Assembly (NCBI GenBank): GCA_031288515.1 | Contig: JAITRG010000003.1 | Coordinates: forward strand, 1-36,943 | Length of the DNA stretch: 36,943 nucleotides | Origin: Tannerellaceae bacterium | GTDB taxonomy: Bacteria > Bacteroidota > Bacteroidia > Bacteroidales > Tannerellaceae | Direction of reading: 5' to 3' | Shown here: positions 1-8,969 of the stretch, piece by piece | Numbering within the stretch: the stretch's first letter is position 1 | Layout of the letters: each line of letters opens with the position of its first letter | Translations under genes and position numbers: made by a program | Notes under the pieces: generated by a model | What the model was told of the DNA's origin: nothing | What the model saw: only the letters and a program-made list of their open reading frames with translations | Databases searched by the model: none

Positions 1-57
1 GTAACCGGTCATCGCTACAAATCGGCTGGTCTTTTTTTGCCATTCCTGATATTTCAT
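1..57 (-). CDS. Start of a transposase-like gene, cut by window edge
   Basis: Reading the minus strand from an ATG at 57, the first 19 codons stay open to the window edge and give MKYQEWQKKTSRFVAMTGY. This resembles the N-terminus of DDE transposases of the IS5-like group, which often begin with a YxxWQxKxxRFxxxTG pattern; that match is from memory and the piece is short. It lies beside an ISAs1 transposase remnant, which fits an insertion-sequence cluster. It could be another short ORF by chance. Confidence 0.4.
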   Translation of the reverse strand, partial: MKYQEWQKKTSRFVAMTGY

Positions 58-98
58 GCTGCAAAGATCGCACTTCCGCGCGTAATATGTAAATTTAA

Positions 99-428
99 GT
101 TGACTTAATCCCTATTAAAGGCAGCGGCGAGACAGAAAAAGAAACCCGCCTTTATATCAGCAGTCTTCAAGCCGATTCCGGATTGATAAACCGGTCGGTA
201 CGTGCCCATTGGGGAGTTGAGAACTCTTTGCATTGGATACTTGATGCGGGATTCCATGAGGACAACAGTCGTAAGAGAACCGGATTTGCCGCACAGAACT
301 GTTCGCTGCTCAACAGGATCGTACTGAACCTGCTGAAAAACGAAAAAACAACGAAGGTGGGCGTAAGGGGAAAGAGACTCAAAGCAGGATGGGACAACAG
401 CTACCTGATGAAACTGATCAAAAATTAG
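99..428 (+). pseudogene. 3' remnant of an ISAs1-family transposase
   Basis: The frame is open from just after a stop at 96-98 and ends with TAG at 426-428. The translation contains ETRLYISSL, then RAHWGVENSLHWILD, then a basic tail with GKRLKAGWDNSYLMKL, the C-terminal signature of ISAs1/H-repeat transposases. Family members are about 370 residues; only about the last 105 are present, and homology fades upstream of roughly position 126, so the gene is 5'-truncated and cannot act. The first available start (TTG at 183) is inside the conserved region. The adjacent minus-strand transposase start at 57 suggests a second element or a deletion removed the 5' part. Confidence 0.8.
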
Positions 429-442
429 ATGCGTCTGCCCTG
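428..442 (+). repeat. Probable right terminal inverted repeat of ISAs1 remnant
   Basis: Immediately after the transposase stop the sequence reads GATGCGTCTGCCCTG. Read inward this is CAGGGCAGACGCATC, which fits the CAGGG-type ends I recall for ISAs1 elements. The matching left end is not in the window, so this is position-based inference. Confidence 0.45.
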
Positions 443-560
443 ACACTTACCCCTCTTTTTTTGCTTTTCTTATCCCGAACTCAGGTTAAAAACTTCAGCT
501 AAACTGAAGAACGAAGGAAATTTGTTCAATGGCGATGGGATAAAATTGGTTAGTGGATGT

Positions 561-568
561 TATCTTTG
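561..568 (+). promoter_or_regulatory. Bacteroidetes -7 element (TATCTTTG) before GH2 gene
   Basis: TATCTTTG matches the TAnnTTTG consensus of Bacteroidetes sigma-ABfr promoters and lies 42 bp before the ATG at 611. No well-spaced TTTG -33 box is visible, so only the -7 box is called. Confidence 0.5.
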
Positions 569-610
569 CCATATTAATCCCGCATATTAACTATAATACT
601 TTTAGGTACC

Positions 611-3049
611 ATGAATTCAATAACGCGCTTTTTTATTACATTATTATTTATCTTTCCTTTATTCGTGTACGGGCAGGTTTCTTTTGGCGAACCTGAAAAA
701 ATCAATGATAACTGGAAATTTGCATTAAGTGATGAACAACGTATGTCGTCACCTGTATTTGACGATTCGGAATGGCAAATGGTAAGTCTGCCTCATGATT
801 GGAGTGTAAAAGGGCTGCTTAGCCCGTCGCTTGCTGCTTGCACCGGCTATCTGCCGGGTGGTACCGGATGGTATCGTAAATCATTCGCCATACCGGAAAG
901 TAAGAAAGAAGAAAAGGTTTATCTTTACTTTGAAGGTATTTACAACCGGAGTGAAGTTTTTATCAATGGCCATTCGCTGGGGAAACGGCCCAACGGATAT
1001 ATTTCTTTTATGTATGATGCAACTCCATTTGTGGCATTTGGTGAAGAAAATATAGTTGCCGTTCGGGTGGATCATAGCCTAAGCGCCGATTCACGCTGGT
1101 ATACTGGTTCCGGTATCTACCGAAATGTGTGGCTGGTGTATGCTCATCCTGTTCATATAGGTCAATGGGGCGTTTATGCTTATCCTTCGGTTGCCGATTA
1201 TAAACAAGGTGATTTATCAATTGAAGTAGAGGTAGATAATGAGAGTAGTGCGGCAACGAATCTGACAGTTCGGAATGAGTTGTTCGATACGAATGGGAAA
1301 AGCGTTGCCAGAAACAATAAAAAACTAACGATTGCCGCTAAGCAAAAAGGGAACATACAAACCACATTGCATGTGAAGAATCCAACTCTTTGGGATTTGA
1401 ACGAACCCAATCTCTACACATTAAAAACAATCCTTCTTCAAGACGGAAAAGTAATCGATTCATCAATTACCACAACCGGATTCCGCACATTTACCTTCAG
1501 CCCGGATAAAGGTTTTGCCCTTAACGGGAATTGGATGAAAATAAAAGGCGTATGTATCCATCACGATGCAGGCGTACTGGGATCGGTCGTACCCTATAAA
1601 GTATGGGAAAGAAGATTGCTCACTCTGAAAGAAATTGGCTGTAACGCCATCCGTACCAGCCATAATCCGCAGGCTCCCGACTTATACAGGTTATGCGACG
1701 AACTGGGGTTATTGGTTTTAAACGAAGCTTTTGACGAATGGGAGTTTCCTAAAAGGAAATGGATCGAAGGTTGGAATGTTGGAACGCCCGGCTTCCAGGG
1801 AACATTTGATTTCTTTGACGAATGGGGAGAAAAAGACCTGGCGGATATGATACGCCGCGACCGTAACCATCCTTCGGTCTTTGCATGGAGTATCGGAAAC
1901 GAGGTAGACTATCCGAACGACCCCTATTCGCACCCTGTACTTGACGGCGGAAAAGATACCGGATTTACACAAGCCATGTTCGGCGGATATAAAAAAGAAG
2001 CTCCCGATGCCATGCGATTGGGAGGAATAGCCAAACGATTAGTCGCGGTAGTAAAACAGTATGATAAATCACGCCCGGTAACGGCCGGGTTGGCTGGCGT
2101 CGCCATGTCTAACGAAACCGAATATCCCGGCGCCTTAGACATTGCCGGATACAACTATACAGAAAGTATGTATGATTCCGACCATAAAAAATATCCGGAT
2201 CGCGTTATCTACGGAAGTGAAAACAGGCATGACCTTGACGCATGGAAAGCTGTACGGGATAAAGAGCATATCTTCGGGCAGTTTTTATGGACAGGCATTG
2301 ATTACTTAGGCGAATCAGGCAGGTGGCCGGCGAGAGGGTCTAATGCGGGATTACTTGATTTCGGCGGATTTATTAAACCCCGCGGATATTTCCGCCAATC
2401 GTTATGGTCTGACAAACCAATGGTTTATATAGGAACCTATCCTGTAAAAGCGAACAACCGTCTTTCGCAGGATGCCTGGCCTGTATGGAACTATCAGGAA
2501 GGAGAAATGATCCGTATCGTTTGCTATACCAACGCCGCTAAAGCAAGGTTGGAATTAAATGGAAAAACCGTTGGAGAAGAAAAGAAATATGATGATAAAA
2601 CAGGTATTATCTACTGGGATATCCCTTATCAGAACGGTAAATTGGAAGTAATCGGCCTATATGAAAACGGCAACGAAGCAGGGCGGTATAAACTGGAATC
2701 ATCCCGGCAACCCTATGCCATAACGATTGTTTCGGCCGATAGTCGTATCGGTAAAGATAAAGGACTAGCTCAGGTAGTCCTTCAGGTGGTAGACGAAGAG
2801 GGTATTCCCGTTATGCTTTCCGATAACGAAGTTGCCTGCCATATAGAAGGAGCGGCGCAATTACTTGGGCTTGAAGCCGGTAATAATGCAGACATGACAG
2901 ATTATACGGATAATAGACACCGCGTATACCGCGGACGTATGATAGCCTATATCCAGGCAAACGGCACGAAAGGCGTAGCTAACGTAACTTTCACTTCGCC
3001 ATGGTTAAAAGAAGCTACCGTACGTATTGAGATTAGTGAAGCAAAGTAA
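611..3049 (+). CDS. Secreted GH2 beta-galactosidase-type glycoside hydrolase
   Basis: An 812-residue glycoside hydrolase family 2 enzyme that should remove terminal beta-linked sugars (beta-galactoside, possibly beta-glucuronide or mannoside) from glycans outside the cytoplasm. Residues 1-21 form a signal peptide ending near VYGQ. A jelly-roll sugar-binding domain holds WYTGSGIYRNVWL, followed by an Ig-like domain and a TIM barrel with RTSHNPQAPDLYRLCDELG. The acid/base glutamate is E431 in GNEV and the nucleophile is probably E537 in YGSEN. The C-terminal 200 or so residues look like the extra beta-domains (DUF4982-like) common in Bacteroidetes enzymes. No SusC/SusD pair is adjacent, so it is not in an obvious polysaccharide locus. 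Substrate is not resolved from sequence. Confidence 0.88.
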   Translation: MNSITRFFITLLFIFPLFVYGQVSFGEPEKINDNWKFALSDEQRMSSPVFDDSEWQMVSLPHDWSVKGLLSPSLAACTGYLPGGTGWYRKSFAIPESKKEEKVYLYFEGIYNRSEVFINGHSLGKRPNGYISFMYDATPFVAFGEENIVAVRVDHSLSADSRWYTGSGIYRNVWLVYAHPVHIGQWGVYAYPSVADYKQGDLSIEVEVDNESSAATNLTVRNELFDTNGKSVARNNKKLTIAAKQKGNIQTTLHVKNPTLWDLNEPNLYTLKTILLQDGKVIDSSITTTGFRTFTFSPDKGFALNGNWMKIKGVCIHHDAGVLGSVVPYKVWERRLLTLKEIGCNAIRTSHNPQAPDLYRLCDELGLLVLNEAFDEWEFPKRKWIEGWNVGTPGFQGTFDFFDEWGEKDLADMIRRDRNHPSVFAWSIGNEVDYPNDPYSHPVLDGGKDTGFTQAMFGGYKKEAPDAMRLGGIAKRLVAVVKQYDKSRPVTAGLAGVAMSNETEYPGALDIAGYNYTESMYDSDHKKYPDRVIYGSENRHDLDAWKAVRDKEHIFGQFLWTGIDYLGESGRWPARGSNAGLLDFGGFIKPRGYFRQSLWSDKPMVYIGTYPVKANNRLSQDAWPVWNYQEGEMIRIVCYTNAAKARLELNGKTVGEEKKYDDKTGIIYWDIPYQNGKLEVIGLYENGNEAGRYKLESSRQPYAITIVSADSRIGKDKGLAQVVLQVVDEEGIPVMLSDNEVACHIEGAAQLLGLEAGNNADMTDYTDNRHRVYRGRMIAYIQANGTKGVANVTFTSPWLKEATVRIEISEAK

Positions 3050-3061
3050 ACAAAAAGTTAC

Positions 3062-3069
3062 TATCTTTG
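3062..3069 (+). promoter_or_regulatory. Putative -7 element (TATCTTTG) before mtgA-lipB
   Basis: TATCTTTG fits TAnnTTTG and lies in the gap after the GH2 gene, about 120 bp before mtgA. A 22-codon ORF (3131-3199) lies between it and mtgA and overlaps the mtgA start. No clear -33 box. Confidence 0.4.
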
Positions 3070-3188
3070 GCATTTGTATCATCAATAAAAAAGACAAGAA
3101 AATTACAATAATACTCAAATATACATAGATATGAAATGCCGTAAATTTAGTATAGATGGGTATCCGTTAATAGGAGTCAAGTCAATAT

Positions 3189-3896
3189 ATGACGAATAAG
3201 TTGTTTAAACGGATATTTATCGGGAGCAGGAATGTTTTTTTATTCCTGCTCCTGTCCAGTATCATGGCTGTATTTATTTTAAAATATGTGCCTGTTTACT
3301 ATACGCCGCTCATGGTAATCCGGGTTTTTGAACAATTGAAAGAGAAGAAAAAAGTTAAGATTCAACACAAATGGATGCCAGTCTCAAAGATTGCCCAACC
3401 CTTGATACAAGCCGTTGTAACTTCGGAAGATAATCTTTTTCTGGAACATAACGGATTTGATCTGGAGCAGATAGAAAAAGCGTTCAACGAAGCCGAAGCC
3501 GGTAAGCGTGTACGCGGCGCAAGTACAATATCCCAACAAACAGCAAAAAATGTTTTCCTGTGGCCAGGAAAAACATATGTACGCAAGGGGCTTGAAGTAT
3601 ATTTTACCGTCCTTATCGAACTTTTCTGGAGCAAAAAACGTATTATGGAAGTATACCTCAACTCCATTGAAATGGGAGACGGTATCTATGGAGCAGAAGC
3701 CGTTGCCGAAGCTCATTTTCAGAAACATGCTTACGAACTGACTAAGGGAGAAGCCGCATTAATAGCCGCTACGCTACCGAATCCGCGTAAGTTCAATTCG
3801 GCCAGACCTTCCGATTATATGTTGAGAAGGCAGTCTCAAATTATGTCTTTAATGGATAAACTACTGAAAATCGACATGGGATATGGACAGCTTTAG
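3189..3896 (+). CDS. mtgA: Monofunctional biosynthetic peptidoglycan transglycosylase
   Basis: A 235-residue membrane-anchored GT51 enzyme that polymerises lipid II into glycan strands at the outer face of the inner membrane. One transmembrane helix lies at about residues 14-33. GT51 motifs are present in order: SEDNLFLEHNGFD (first catalytic glutamate probably E80), RGASTISQQ at about 109-117, and KRIMEVYLN with IEMGDGIYGAEAVAEAHF. There is no transpeptidase domain and the length is normal for MtgA. The start has an AGGAG 12 bp upstream (3172-3176). The 3' end overlaps lipB by 14 bp, so the two genes are probably translationally coupled. Confidence 0.92.
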   Translation: MTNKLFKRIFIGSRNVFLFLLLSSIMAVFILKYVPVYYTPLMVIRVFEQLKEKKKVKIQHKWMPVSKIAQPLIQAVVTSEDNLFLEHNGFDLEQIEKAFNEAEAGKRVRGASTISQQTAKNVFLWPGKTYVRKGLEVYFTVLIELFWSKKRIMEVYLNSIEMGDGIYGAEAVAEAHFQKHAYELTKGEAALIAATLPNPRKFNSARPSDYMLRRQSQIMSLMDKLLKIDMGYGQL

Positions 3897-4545
3897 TTAT
3901 CACGATCTGGGGCGAATCGACTATGCAGCCGCCTTAGAAAAACAAACCCGCGCCTTTACTACATTACTTAACGCCAAAATGAACAATCAACAGGGTCAAA
4001 ATCAATTGCTCTTTTGCGAACATGAACCCGTATTAACGCTCGGCAAAAGCGGCAAAGAATCAAACCTGCTGATTTCCGAAGAATTATTGTCACAGTGCGG
4101 TATATCCTTATACCATACAAACAGAGGCGGAGATATTACCTATCACGGCCCCGGACAAATTACCGGTTATCCCATATTCGACCTTGAATATTGGAATGTA
4201 GGCATAAAACAATACATTCATATACTGGAAGAAATCATCATCCGTTTTCTTTCCCTCTACGGAATTGAAGGCAAGCGATTGGAAGGATCTACCGGCGTAT
4301 GGGTCGATACGGAGCCGGCAGGCAAAGCCCGGAAGATATGCGCTATCGGCGTAAAATGCAGCCGATATGTTACTATGCACGGGTTCGCTCTCAATATCAA
4401 CGCAAACCTGAATTACTTTTCCCTGATTAATCCATGTGGTTTCACAGACAAAGGCGTTACTTCGCTGGAAAAAGAACTTGGTTTTCCTCAAGACTTTGAA
4501 CACGCCAAAATACAGTTAAAAGAAATCTTCGCTGTCTGCTTTTGA
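3883..4545 (+). CDS. lipB: Lipoyl(octanoyl) transferase LipB
   Basis: A 220-residue cytoplasmic enzyme that moves octanoyl groups from acyl carrier protein to lipoyl domains, the first step of lipoate synthesis. Visible family motifs are RGGDITYHGPGQITGYPIFDL, the lysine of AIGVK and the catalytic cysteine in NPCG. Length is normal. The ATG lies inside the last codons of mtgA. lipA is not in the window. Confidence 0.94.
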   Translation: MDSFSYHDLGRIDYAAALEKQTRAFTTLLNAKMNNQQGQNQLLFCEHEPVLTLGKSGKESNLLISEELLSQCGISLYHTNRGGDITYHGPGQITGYPIFDLEYWNVGIKQYIHILEEIIIRFLSLYGIEGKRLEGSTGVWVDTEPAGKARKICAIGVKCSRYVTMHGFALNINANLNYFSLINPCGFTDKGVTSLEKELGFPQDFEHAKIQLKEIFAVCF

Positions 4546-4604
4546 ATTTCGTACGTTTTCCTTGGAAATTCTTAAAAAGATTAGCGCTTCTTAGACTTTT
4601 TCCT

Positions 4605-4612
4605 TAAATTTG
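4605..4612 (+). promoter_or_regulatory. -7 element (TAAATTTG) before the DUF3078-type gene
   Basis: TAAATTTG matches TAnnTTTG, 41 bp before the ATG at 4654. A TTAG at 4581-4584 with a 20-bp spacer could be a weak -33 box. Confidence 0.55.
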
Positions 4613-4653
4613 CATCTGATCTATATATCTAACTAATATAAATTAGGTGTTTT

Positions 4654-6216
4654 ATGATGATGAAGAAGTATTGTGTAGGTATAAATACAGCTATATTATT
4701 ATCATTTGTAAGTTTTTACATGGCGGCGCAAGATGTGCCTTTATTCTCTGAAGTAAAGGTAGATGTTACGTCTTCCGATACAATTCCCCAAATTGAATTT
4801 GACGAATCAAGTCTGGATAAAATAAATGACATTAAAAAACAATTTGAGAAGCAAAACAGTATGTACTCAAGGCCTGTACAAACAAATACAAGCCTGCTGC
4901 GTTTTGTACAGGATGATAAACTAAAACTATCCAACGAAGCGCTTTATTGGGCTAAATTAGTGAGAGACGCCTCTTCCGCCTTTGATGAGCGAATGACATT
5001 CAAAGACACAATTATTGTAGACCCTATATTCATGACACTTGTTTTCAGAGGCAAGATACTGCCCGGCGACTTAACGCTCTGTGATATGGAAATCTTTCAC
5101 GCAAAAAGCCCGTATGATTTTATATACAAACCTGATAGTTCCCTGTTTCGGAATTATTTAAGAAAGAAAAAAATAACAGACGAAACAGCGGCATTTCTTG
5201 AGAAAAACTATCCGCAATATTTTCGTTATTCGGAAAGAGACCTGCCCGGCGAAGTTCCGGTGGCCCGCTATATAAGGAAAGACCTGACTAAAGATATGCC
5301 CGTACTCGTGGGGACCGCCGATGTAAGCTTTAGTGATGTAGATGCGCCGGTAAAATTTATTCCGGACAGGCGATACTGGACGTCCGGATTTGAAAGCGCT
5401 CTTCAATTCTCTCAAAACTATGTTTCTGAAAATTGGCATAAAGGAGGGAGCAGCAACTTAAACATATTCAGTAAGAATTATATGAGGTACAACTATAATA
5501 GAAATAATATACAAATAACGAATGAAGGCGAAATAACCGCCAACATATATAATGCCCCTAAAGATACGCTTCGTAACTACAAAATAGGTAACGACATTGT
5601 CAGGCTGCACAGTAACGTAGGGTACAAAGCGTTTGAAAAATGGTTCTATACGTATGATATCGAATTTATCACCCAATTATTTACAAACCATGAGGAGAAT
5701 ACCAAGACCATCTACTCGGCGTTTCTTTCCCCTTTCTTTATCAATATGGGTATCGGTATGAAATATGATTTGAACAAATCATTTCCCCAACGGCATAAAA
5801 ACCTGAAACTATCGGTCAATGTCGCTCCTCTTGCCTATACTTATCAATACAGTATCAAGAAAGGCCCCGATATGAACTTGGCGCGTCATAAATTTGAAGA
5901 AAAAGAAAATCCGGTTGAAGGAGAAAATAAATATAAACATGAAAGGCACATCTTCGGCCCGTCTGTCCGTGCCGATATGGTTATGACATTCAACAGGAAT
6001 ATATCGTGGCAGTCCCGTTTTTATTTCAAGACCAATTTTGAAGAAAATCTGGTTGAATTTGAAAATACGTTGATATTGGCTATCACCCGTCATTTCTCTA
6101 CCCGCCTGTACCTCTATCCAAGATATGACGACAAAGAAGTAATAGTAGACGGCAAAAAGCAGAGCTATTTTCAGTTAAACCAACTGTTAAGTTTCGGTTT
6201 TAATTACAAATGGTAA
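4654..6216 (+). CDS. DUF3078-type outer-membrane beta-barrel protein
   Basis: A 520-residue exported protein of unknown role. Residues 1-25 are a signal peptide (hydrophobic IAILLSFVSFYMAAQ-like stretch ending near MAAQ). Around residues 255-270 is NYVSENWHKGGSSNLN, resembling the W-K-GG-S signature of Bacteroidetes DUF3078 proteins. The second half has alternating aromatic and polar residues and ends in an aromatic stretch, FGFNYKW, typical of an outer-membrane barrel terminus. Residues 40-210 form a less conserved N-terminal region. It is alone between its own promoter and a strong hairpin. The family assignment is recognition of the motif; function is not known. Confidence 0.75.
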   Translation: MMMKKYCVGINTAILLSFVSFYMAAQDVPLFSEVKVDVTSSDTIPQIEFDESSLDKINDIKKQFEKQNSMYSRPVQTNTSLLRFVQDDKLKLSNEALYWAKLVRDASSAFDERMTFKDTIIVDPIFMTLVFRGKILPGDLTLCDMEIFHAKSPYDFIYKPDSSLFRNYLRKKKITDETAAFLEKNYPQYFRYSERDLPGEVPVARYIRKDLTKDMPVLVGTADVSFSDVDAPVKFIPDRRYWTSGFESALQFSQNYVSENWHKGGSSNLNIFSKNYMRYNYNRNNIQITNEGEITANIYNAPKDTLRNYKIGNDIVRLHSNVGYKAFEKWFYTYDIEFITQLFTNHEENTKTIYSAFLSPFFINMGIGMKYDLNKSFPQRHKNLKLSVNVAPLAYTYQYSIKKGPDMNLARHKFEEKENPVEGENKYKHERHIFGPSVRADMVMTFNRNISWQSRFYFKTNFEENLVEFENTLILAITRHFSTRLYLYPRYDDKEVIVDGKKQSYFQLNQLLSFGFNYKW

Positions 6217-6234
6217 ATTAAATCTATTTATTCT

Positions 6235-6285
6235 TTAAATATTATTTGGGAATAATGTCATTATTCCCAAATAATATTTACTTTT
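6235..6285. terminator. 21-bp perfect hairpin, probable terminator
   Basis: The arms 6236-6256 and 6260-6280 are exact reverse complements with a 3-nt loop (GTC at 6257-6259). CTTTT follows the right arm. It lies 20 bp after the DUF3078-type stop and before rseC, so it should end upstream transcription. The right arm includes the first bases of the next -7 box. Confidence 0.75.
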
Positions 6286-6286
6286 G
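6279..6286 (+). promoter_or_regulatory. -7 element (TACTTTTG) of the rseC-rnf operon
   Basis: TACTTTTG matches TAnnTTTG and is 31 bp before the ATG at 6317. Its first two bases belong to the right arm of the hairpin at 6236-6280. Confidence 0.55.
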
Positions 6287-6316
6287 CCGAGGTTTTGCTA
6301 TGTCGAGGTTACAAAC

Positions 6317-6736
6317 ATGAAGAATATAATACATCATTGCGGAATAGTAGAAAAGATTGCCGGCCATTCCGTTTTCGTTAAAATTATACAGCAATCGGCG
6401 TGTGCAGGATGTCACGCCAAATTGATGTGTATGGCCGCCGATAACAAAGAGAAAGTCATAGAAATTCCTGATTCTTCCGGCCTGTACCACGTAAACGAAC
6501 CGGTTATCGTCTGCGGACAAAGTTCTATGGGAATGGAAGCCGTATTTCTTGCTTTTGTCTTACCTCTGTTACTTGTTGTCAGCGCCATTATATTCGGAAC
6601 CTGTAATAAATGGAATGACGGCCTCAGCGCTTTAGGCGGGCTATTAATATTACTTCCGTACTATGGCATTTTGTATCTCACGCGCGATAAACTAAAGAAA
6701 AGATTCATTTTCACATTAACGAAAACGGAAAATTAA
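6317..6736 (+). CDS. rseC: RseC/SoxR-reducing system protein
   Basis: A 139-residue inner-membrane protein of the RseC family, which often leads rnf operons in Bacteroidetes. The cysteine cluster SACAGCHAKLMCM is near residues 27-39. Two adjacent transmembrane helices follow at about 78-95 and 103-120. The longer reading from TTG at 6284 would start inside the -7 promoter box, so ATG 6317 is preferred. rnfB follows after 12 bp. Its exact job with Rnf is not settled; in enterobacteria RseC works with the Rsx/Rnf complex to keep SoxR reduced. Confidence 0.88.
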   Translation: MKNIIHHCGIVEKIAGHSVFVKIIQQSACAGCHAKLMCMAADNKEKVIEIPDSSGLYHVNEPVIVCGQSSMGMEAVFLAFVLPLLLVVSAIIFGTCNKWNDGLSALGGLLILLPYYGILYLTRDKLKKRFIFTLTKTEN

Positions 6737-6748
6737 TTCATAATTAGC

Positions 6749-7609
6749 ATGATTTTAGCCGCCATTATTTCCCTGGGAGGAATTGGAATTACAGGTGCAG
6801 TACTTCTTTATGTCGCATCGAGGAAATTTGAAGTTTATGAAGATCCCCGTATCGCGCAAGTTCAGGACGTTTTACCGGCCGCCAATTGCGGAGGATGCGG
6901 ATATCCAGGCTGTTCGGGATTTGCCACTGCCTGCGTAAATGCAGATTCATTAGACAACCTCTTATGTCCGGTAGGCGGAGTGGAGGTAATGAGTAAAGTG
7001 TCAACCATACTGGGTAAGGAAGTCGGTAAGGCAGACCCAATGATTGCCGTTGTGCGTTGTAACGGCACCTGCGAAGCCCGCCCGCACACTAATCAATACG
7101 GCGGAGCTCAAAACTGCGCCATTGCGTCTTCTCTTTATGGAGGAGAAACCGGTTGCTCTTACGGATGCTTCGGCTACGGCGATTGCGTTACGTCCTGTCT
7201 GTTCGGCGCGATTCATATCAACTCCGAAACCCTGCTGCCGGAAGTGATTGACGACAAATGTACCGCTTGTGGCACTTGCGTCAAGGCTTGTCCAAAAAGC
7301 ATTATCGAACTACGTAAAAAGGGGCCGAAATCACGGCGTATCTATGTCGGTTGTGCCAATCAGGATAAAGGAGGCGTTGCCCGTAAAGCGTGTAATCATG
7401 CATGTATCGGTTGTAGCAAATGTGAAAAGGAATGTCAGTTCGAAGCCATCACCATCGCGAATAGCCTGGCTTATATAGACCCTATGAAATGCCGGTTGTG
7501 CCGCAAATGTGCCCCGGTATGTCCTACAAACTCCATTATCGAGACGAACTTTCCTCCCCGCAAGGAAAAAGTAACAGAAGATAGCACGAATAAACAAGAA
7601 ACCAATTAA
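6749..7609 (+). CDS. rnfB: Rnf complex subunit B, multi-cluster ferredoxin
   Basis: A 286-residue electron-transfer subunit that takes electrons from ferredoxin into Rnf. An N-terminal membrane helix (about 1-22) is followed by a 4Fe-4S domain with CGGCGYPGC (47-55) and C73. Further cysteine sets are C136/C140/C146/C150, CTACGTCVKACP (171-182), CIGCSKCEKEC (about 219-229) and CRLCRKCAPVCP (248-259). This gives more clusters than the E. coli RsxB and is usual for anaerobe Rnf. The tail is short and polar. Confidence 0.95.
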   Translation: MILAAIISLGGIGITGAVLLYVASRKFEVYEDPRIAQVQDVLPAANCGGCGYPGCSGFATACVNADSLDNLLCPVGGVEVMSKVSTILGKEVGKADPMIAVVRCNGTCEARPHTNQYGGAQNCAIASSLYGGETGCSYGCFGYGDCVTSCLFGAIHINSETLLPEVIDDKCTACGTCVKACPKSIIELRKKGPKSRRIYVGCANQDKGGVARKACNHACIGCSKCEKECQFEAITIANSLAYIDPMKCRLCRKCAPVCPTNSIIETNFPPRKEKVTEDSTNKQETN

Positions 7610-7625
7610 TAATATAATCTGAAGT

Positions 7626-8957
7626 ATGCTAAGGACATTTAGAATCGGAGGTATACATCCACCTGAAAGCAAACTGTCTTCCGGAAAGAAAATAAGCCTG
7701 TTGGATATTCCCGAACAGGTAATCATACCATTGGCGCAACATATCGGAGCGCCAGCGCAAGCCGTCGTAAAGAAAGGCGACGTGGTAAAAACCGGAACAC
7801 TAATAGGTAAGGCCGGTGGTTTTGTATCGGCAAATATCCATTCGTCTGTTTCCGGGAAAGTAACTAAAATAGACAATACCCTCGACGCAAGCGGTTACAA
7901 ACGCCCTGCGGTATTTATTGACGTTGAAGGCGATGAGTGGAAAGAATCCATAGACCGCAATGGGAAATTGATAAAAGAATGTAACCTGTCGTCAAAAGAG
8001 ATTATAAATAAAATCGCGGAAGCCGGTATTGCAGGTATGGGAGGAGCTACCTTCCCAACACAGGTAAAACTAATGCCGCCTCCGGGTAATAAGGCCGAAC
8101 TACTAATTATCAATGCTGCCGAATGTGAGCCGTATCTTACTTCAGACCATTCGTTAATGATGGAAAAAGGAGAAGAAATAATCATTGGTATTTCTATCCT
8201 GATGAAAGCCATTGATACAAAGAGGGCTGTTATCGGTATCGAGCATAATAAACCGGACGCAATAACCCACTTTAACAACCTTGTAAAAGGATATGCCAAC
8301 GTAGAAGTTATGCCGTTGAAATCAAGGTATCCGCAGGGAGGCGAAAAACAATTGATTGACGCCGTTGTGCGCCGGCAGGTGAGGAGCGGGGCTCTGCCTA
8401 TTTCCGTAGGTGCTGTGGTGCAGAACGTAGGGACAGCGTTTGCCGTATATGAAGCCGTACAGAAGAACAAACCGCTTATCGAACGGGTAGTAACGGTCAC
8501 AGGGAAAAGCCTTTCCAATCCGTCTAATTTATTAGTCCGTATCGGTACGCCTGTTCGCAACTTAATTGATGCGGCAGGCGGATTACCTGAGCATGCCGGC
8601 AAAATTATCGGTGGCGGCCCTATGATGGGAAAAGCGTTGATAAGCGCTGATGTTCCGGTGACCAAAGGCAGTTCGGGCATACTTATCCTCTCCTGTGAGG
8701 AAGCGATACGCAGGCCCATGTATGATTGTATCCGTTGTGCCAAGTGTGTGAATGTTTGTCCGATGGGATTAAATCCTACCTTACTGATGGACGCTACCGA
8801 TTTTAAGGATTGGGAACTGGCTGAAAAGAATTATATCGTAGACTGTATCGAATGTGGTTCATGCAGTTATACCTGCCCAGCTAATCGGGTCTTACTGGAT
8901 TATATTCGTTTAGGTAAAGGAAAAGTAATGGGCATCATCCGTGCCAGAAAGTCATAA
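7626..8957 (+). CDS. rnfC: Rnf complex subunit C, NADH-binding
   Basis: A 443-residue membrane-associated subunit, the NAD(H)/FMN-binding part of Rnf. It has the RnfC N-terminal barrel-sandwich region (HPPESKLSSGKKI), a glycine-rich GIAGMGGATFPTQVKL segment, AAECEPYLTSDH, and two C-terminal 4Fe-4S motifs, CIRCAKCVNVCP and CIECGSCSYTCP. Sixteen bases separate it from rnfB and 12 from rnfD. Length is normal without the long alanine-rich tail of gammaproteobacterial RsxC. Confidence 0.95.
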   Translation: MLRTFRIGGIHPPESKLSSGKKISLLDIPEQVIIPLAQHIGAPAQAVVKKGDVVKTGTLIGKAGGFVSANIHSSVSGKVTKIDNTLDASGYKRPAVFIDVEGDEWKESIDRNGKLIKECNLSSKEIINKIAEAGIAGMGGATFPTQVKLMPPPGNKAELLIINAAECEPYLTSDHSLMMEKGEEIIIGISILMKAIDTKRAVIGIEHNKPDAITHFNNLVKGYANVEVMPLKSRYPQGGEKQLIDAVVRRQVRSGALPISVGAVVQNVGTAFAVYEAVQKNKPLIERVVTVTGKSLSNPSNLLVRIGTPVRNLIDAAGGLPEHAGKIIGGGPMMGKALISADVPVTKGSSGILILSCEEAIRRPMYDCIRCAKCVNVCPMGLNPTLLMDATDFKDWELAEKNYIVDCIECGSCSYTCPANRVLLDYIRLGKGKVMGIIRARKS

Positions 8958-8969
8958 ACAGAAGATTAT

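Noticed and set aside
7895-8743. Minus-strand 282-codon ORF across rnfC
   Set aside because: Shadow of the rnfC codon pattern; rnfC has clear family motifs and this frame does not.
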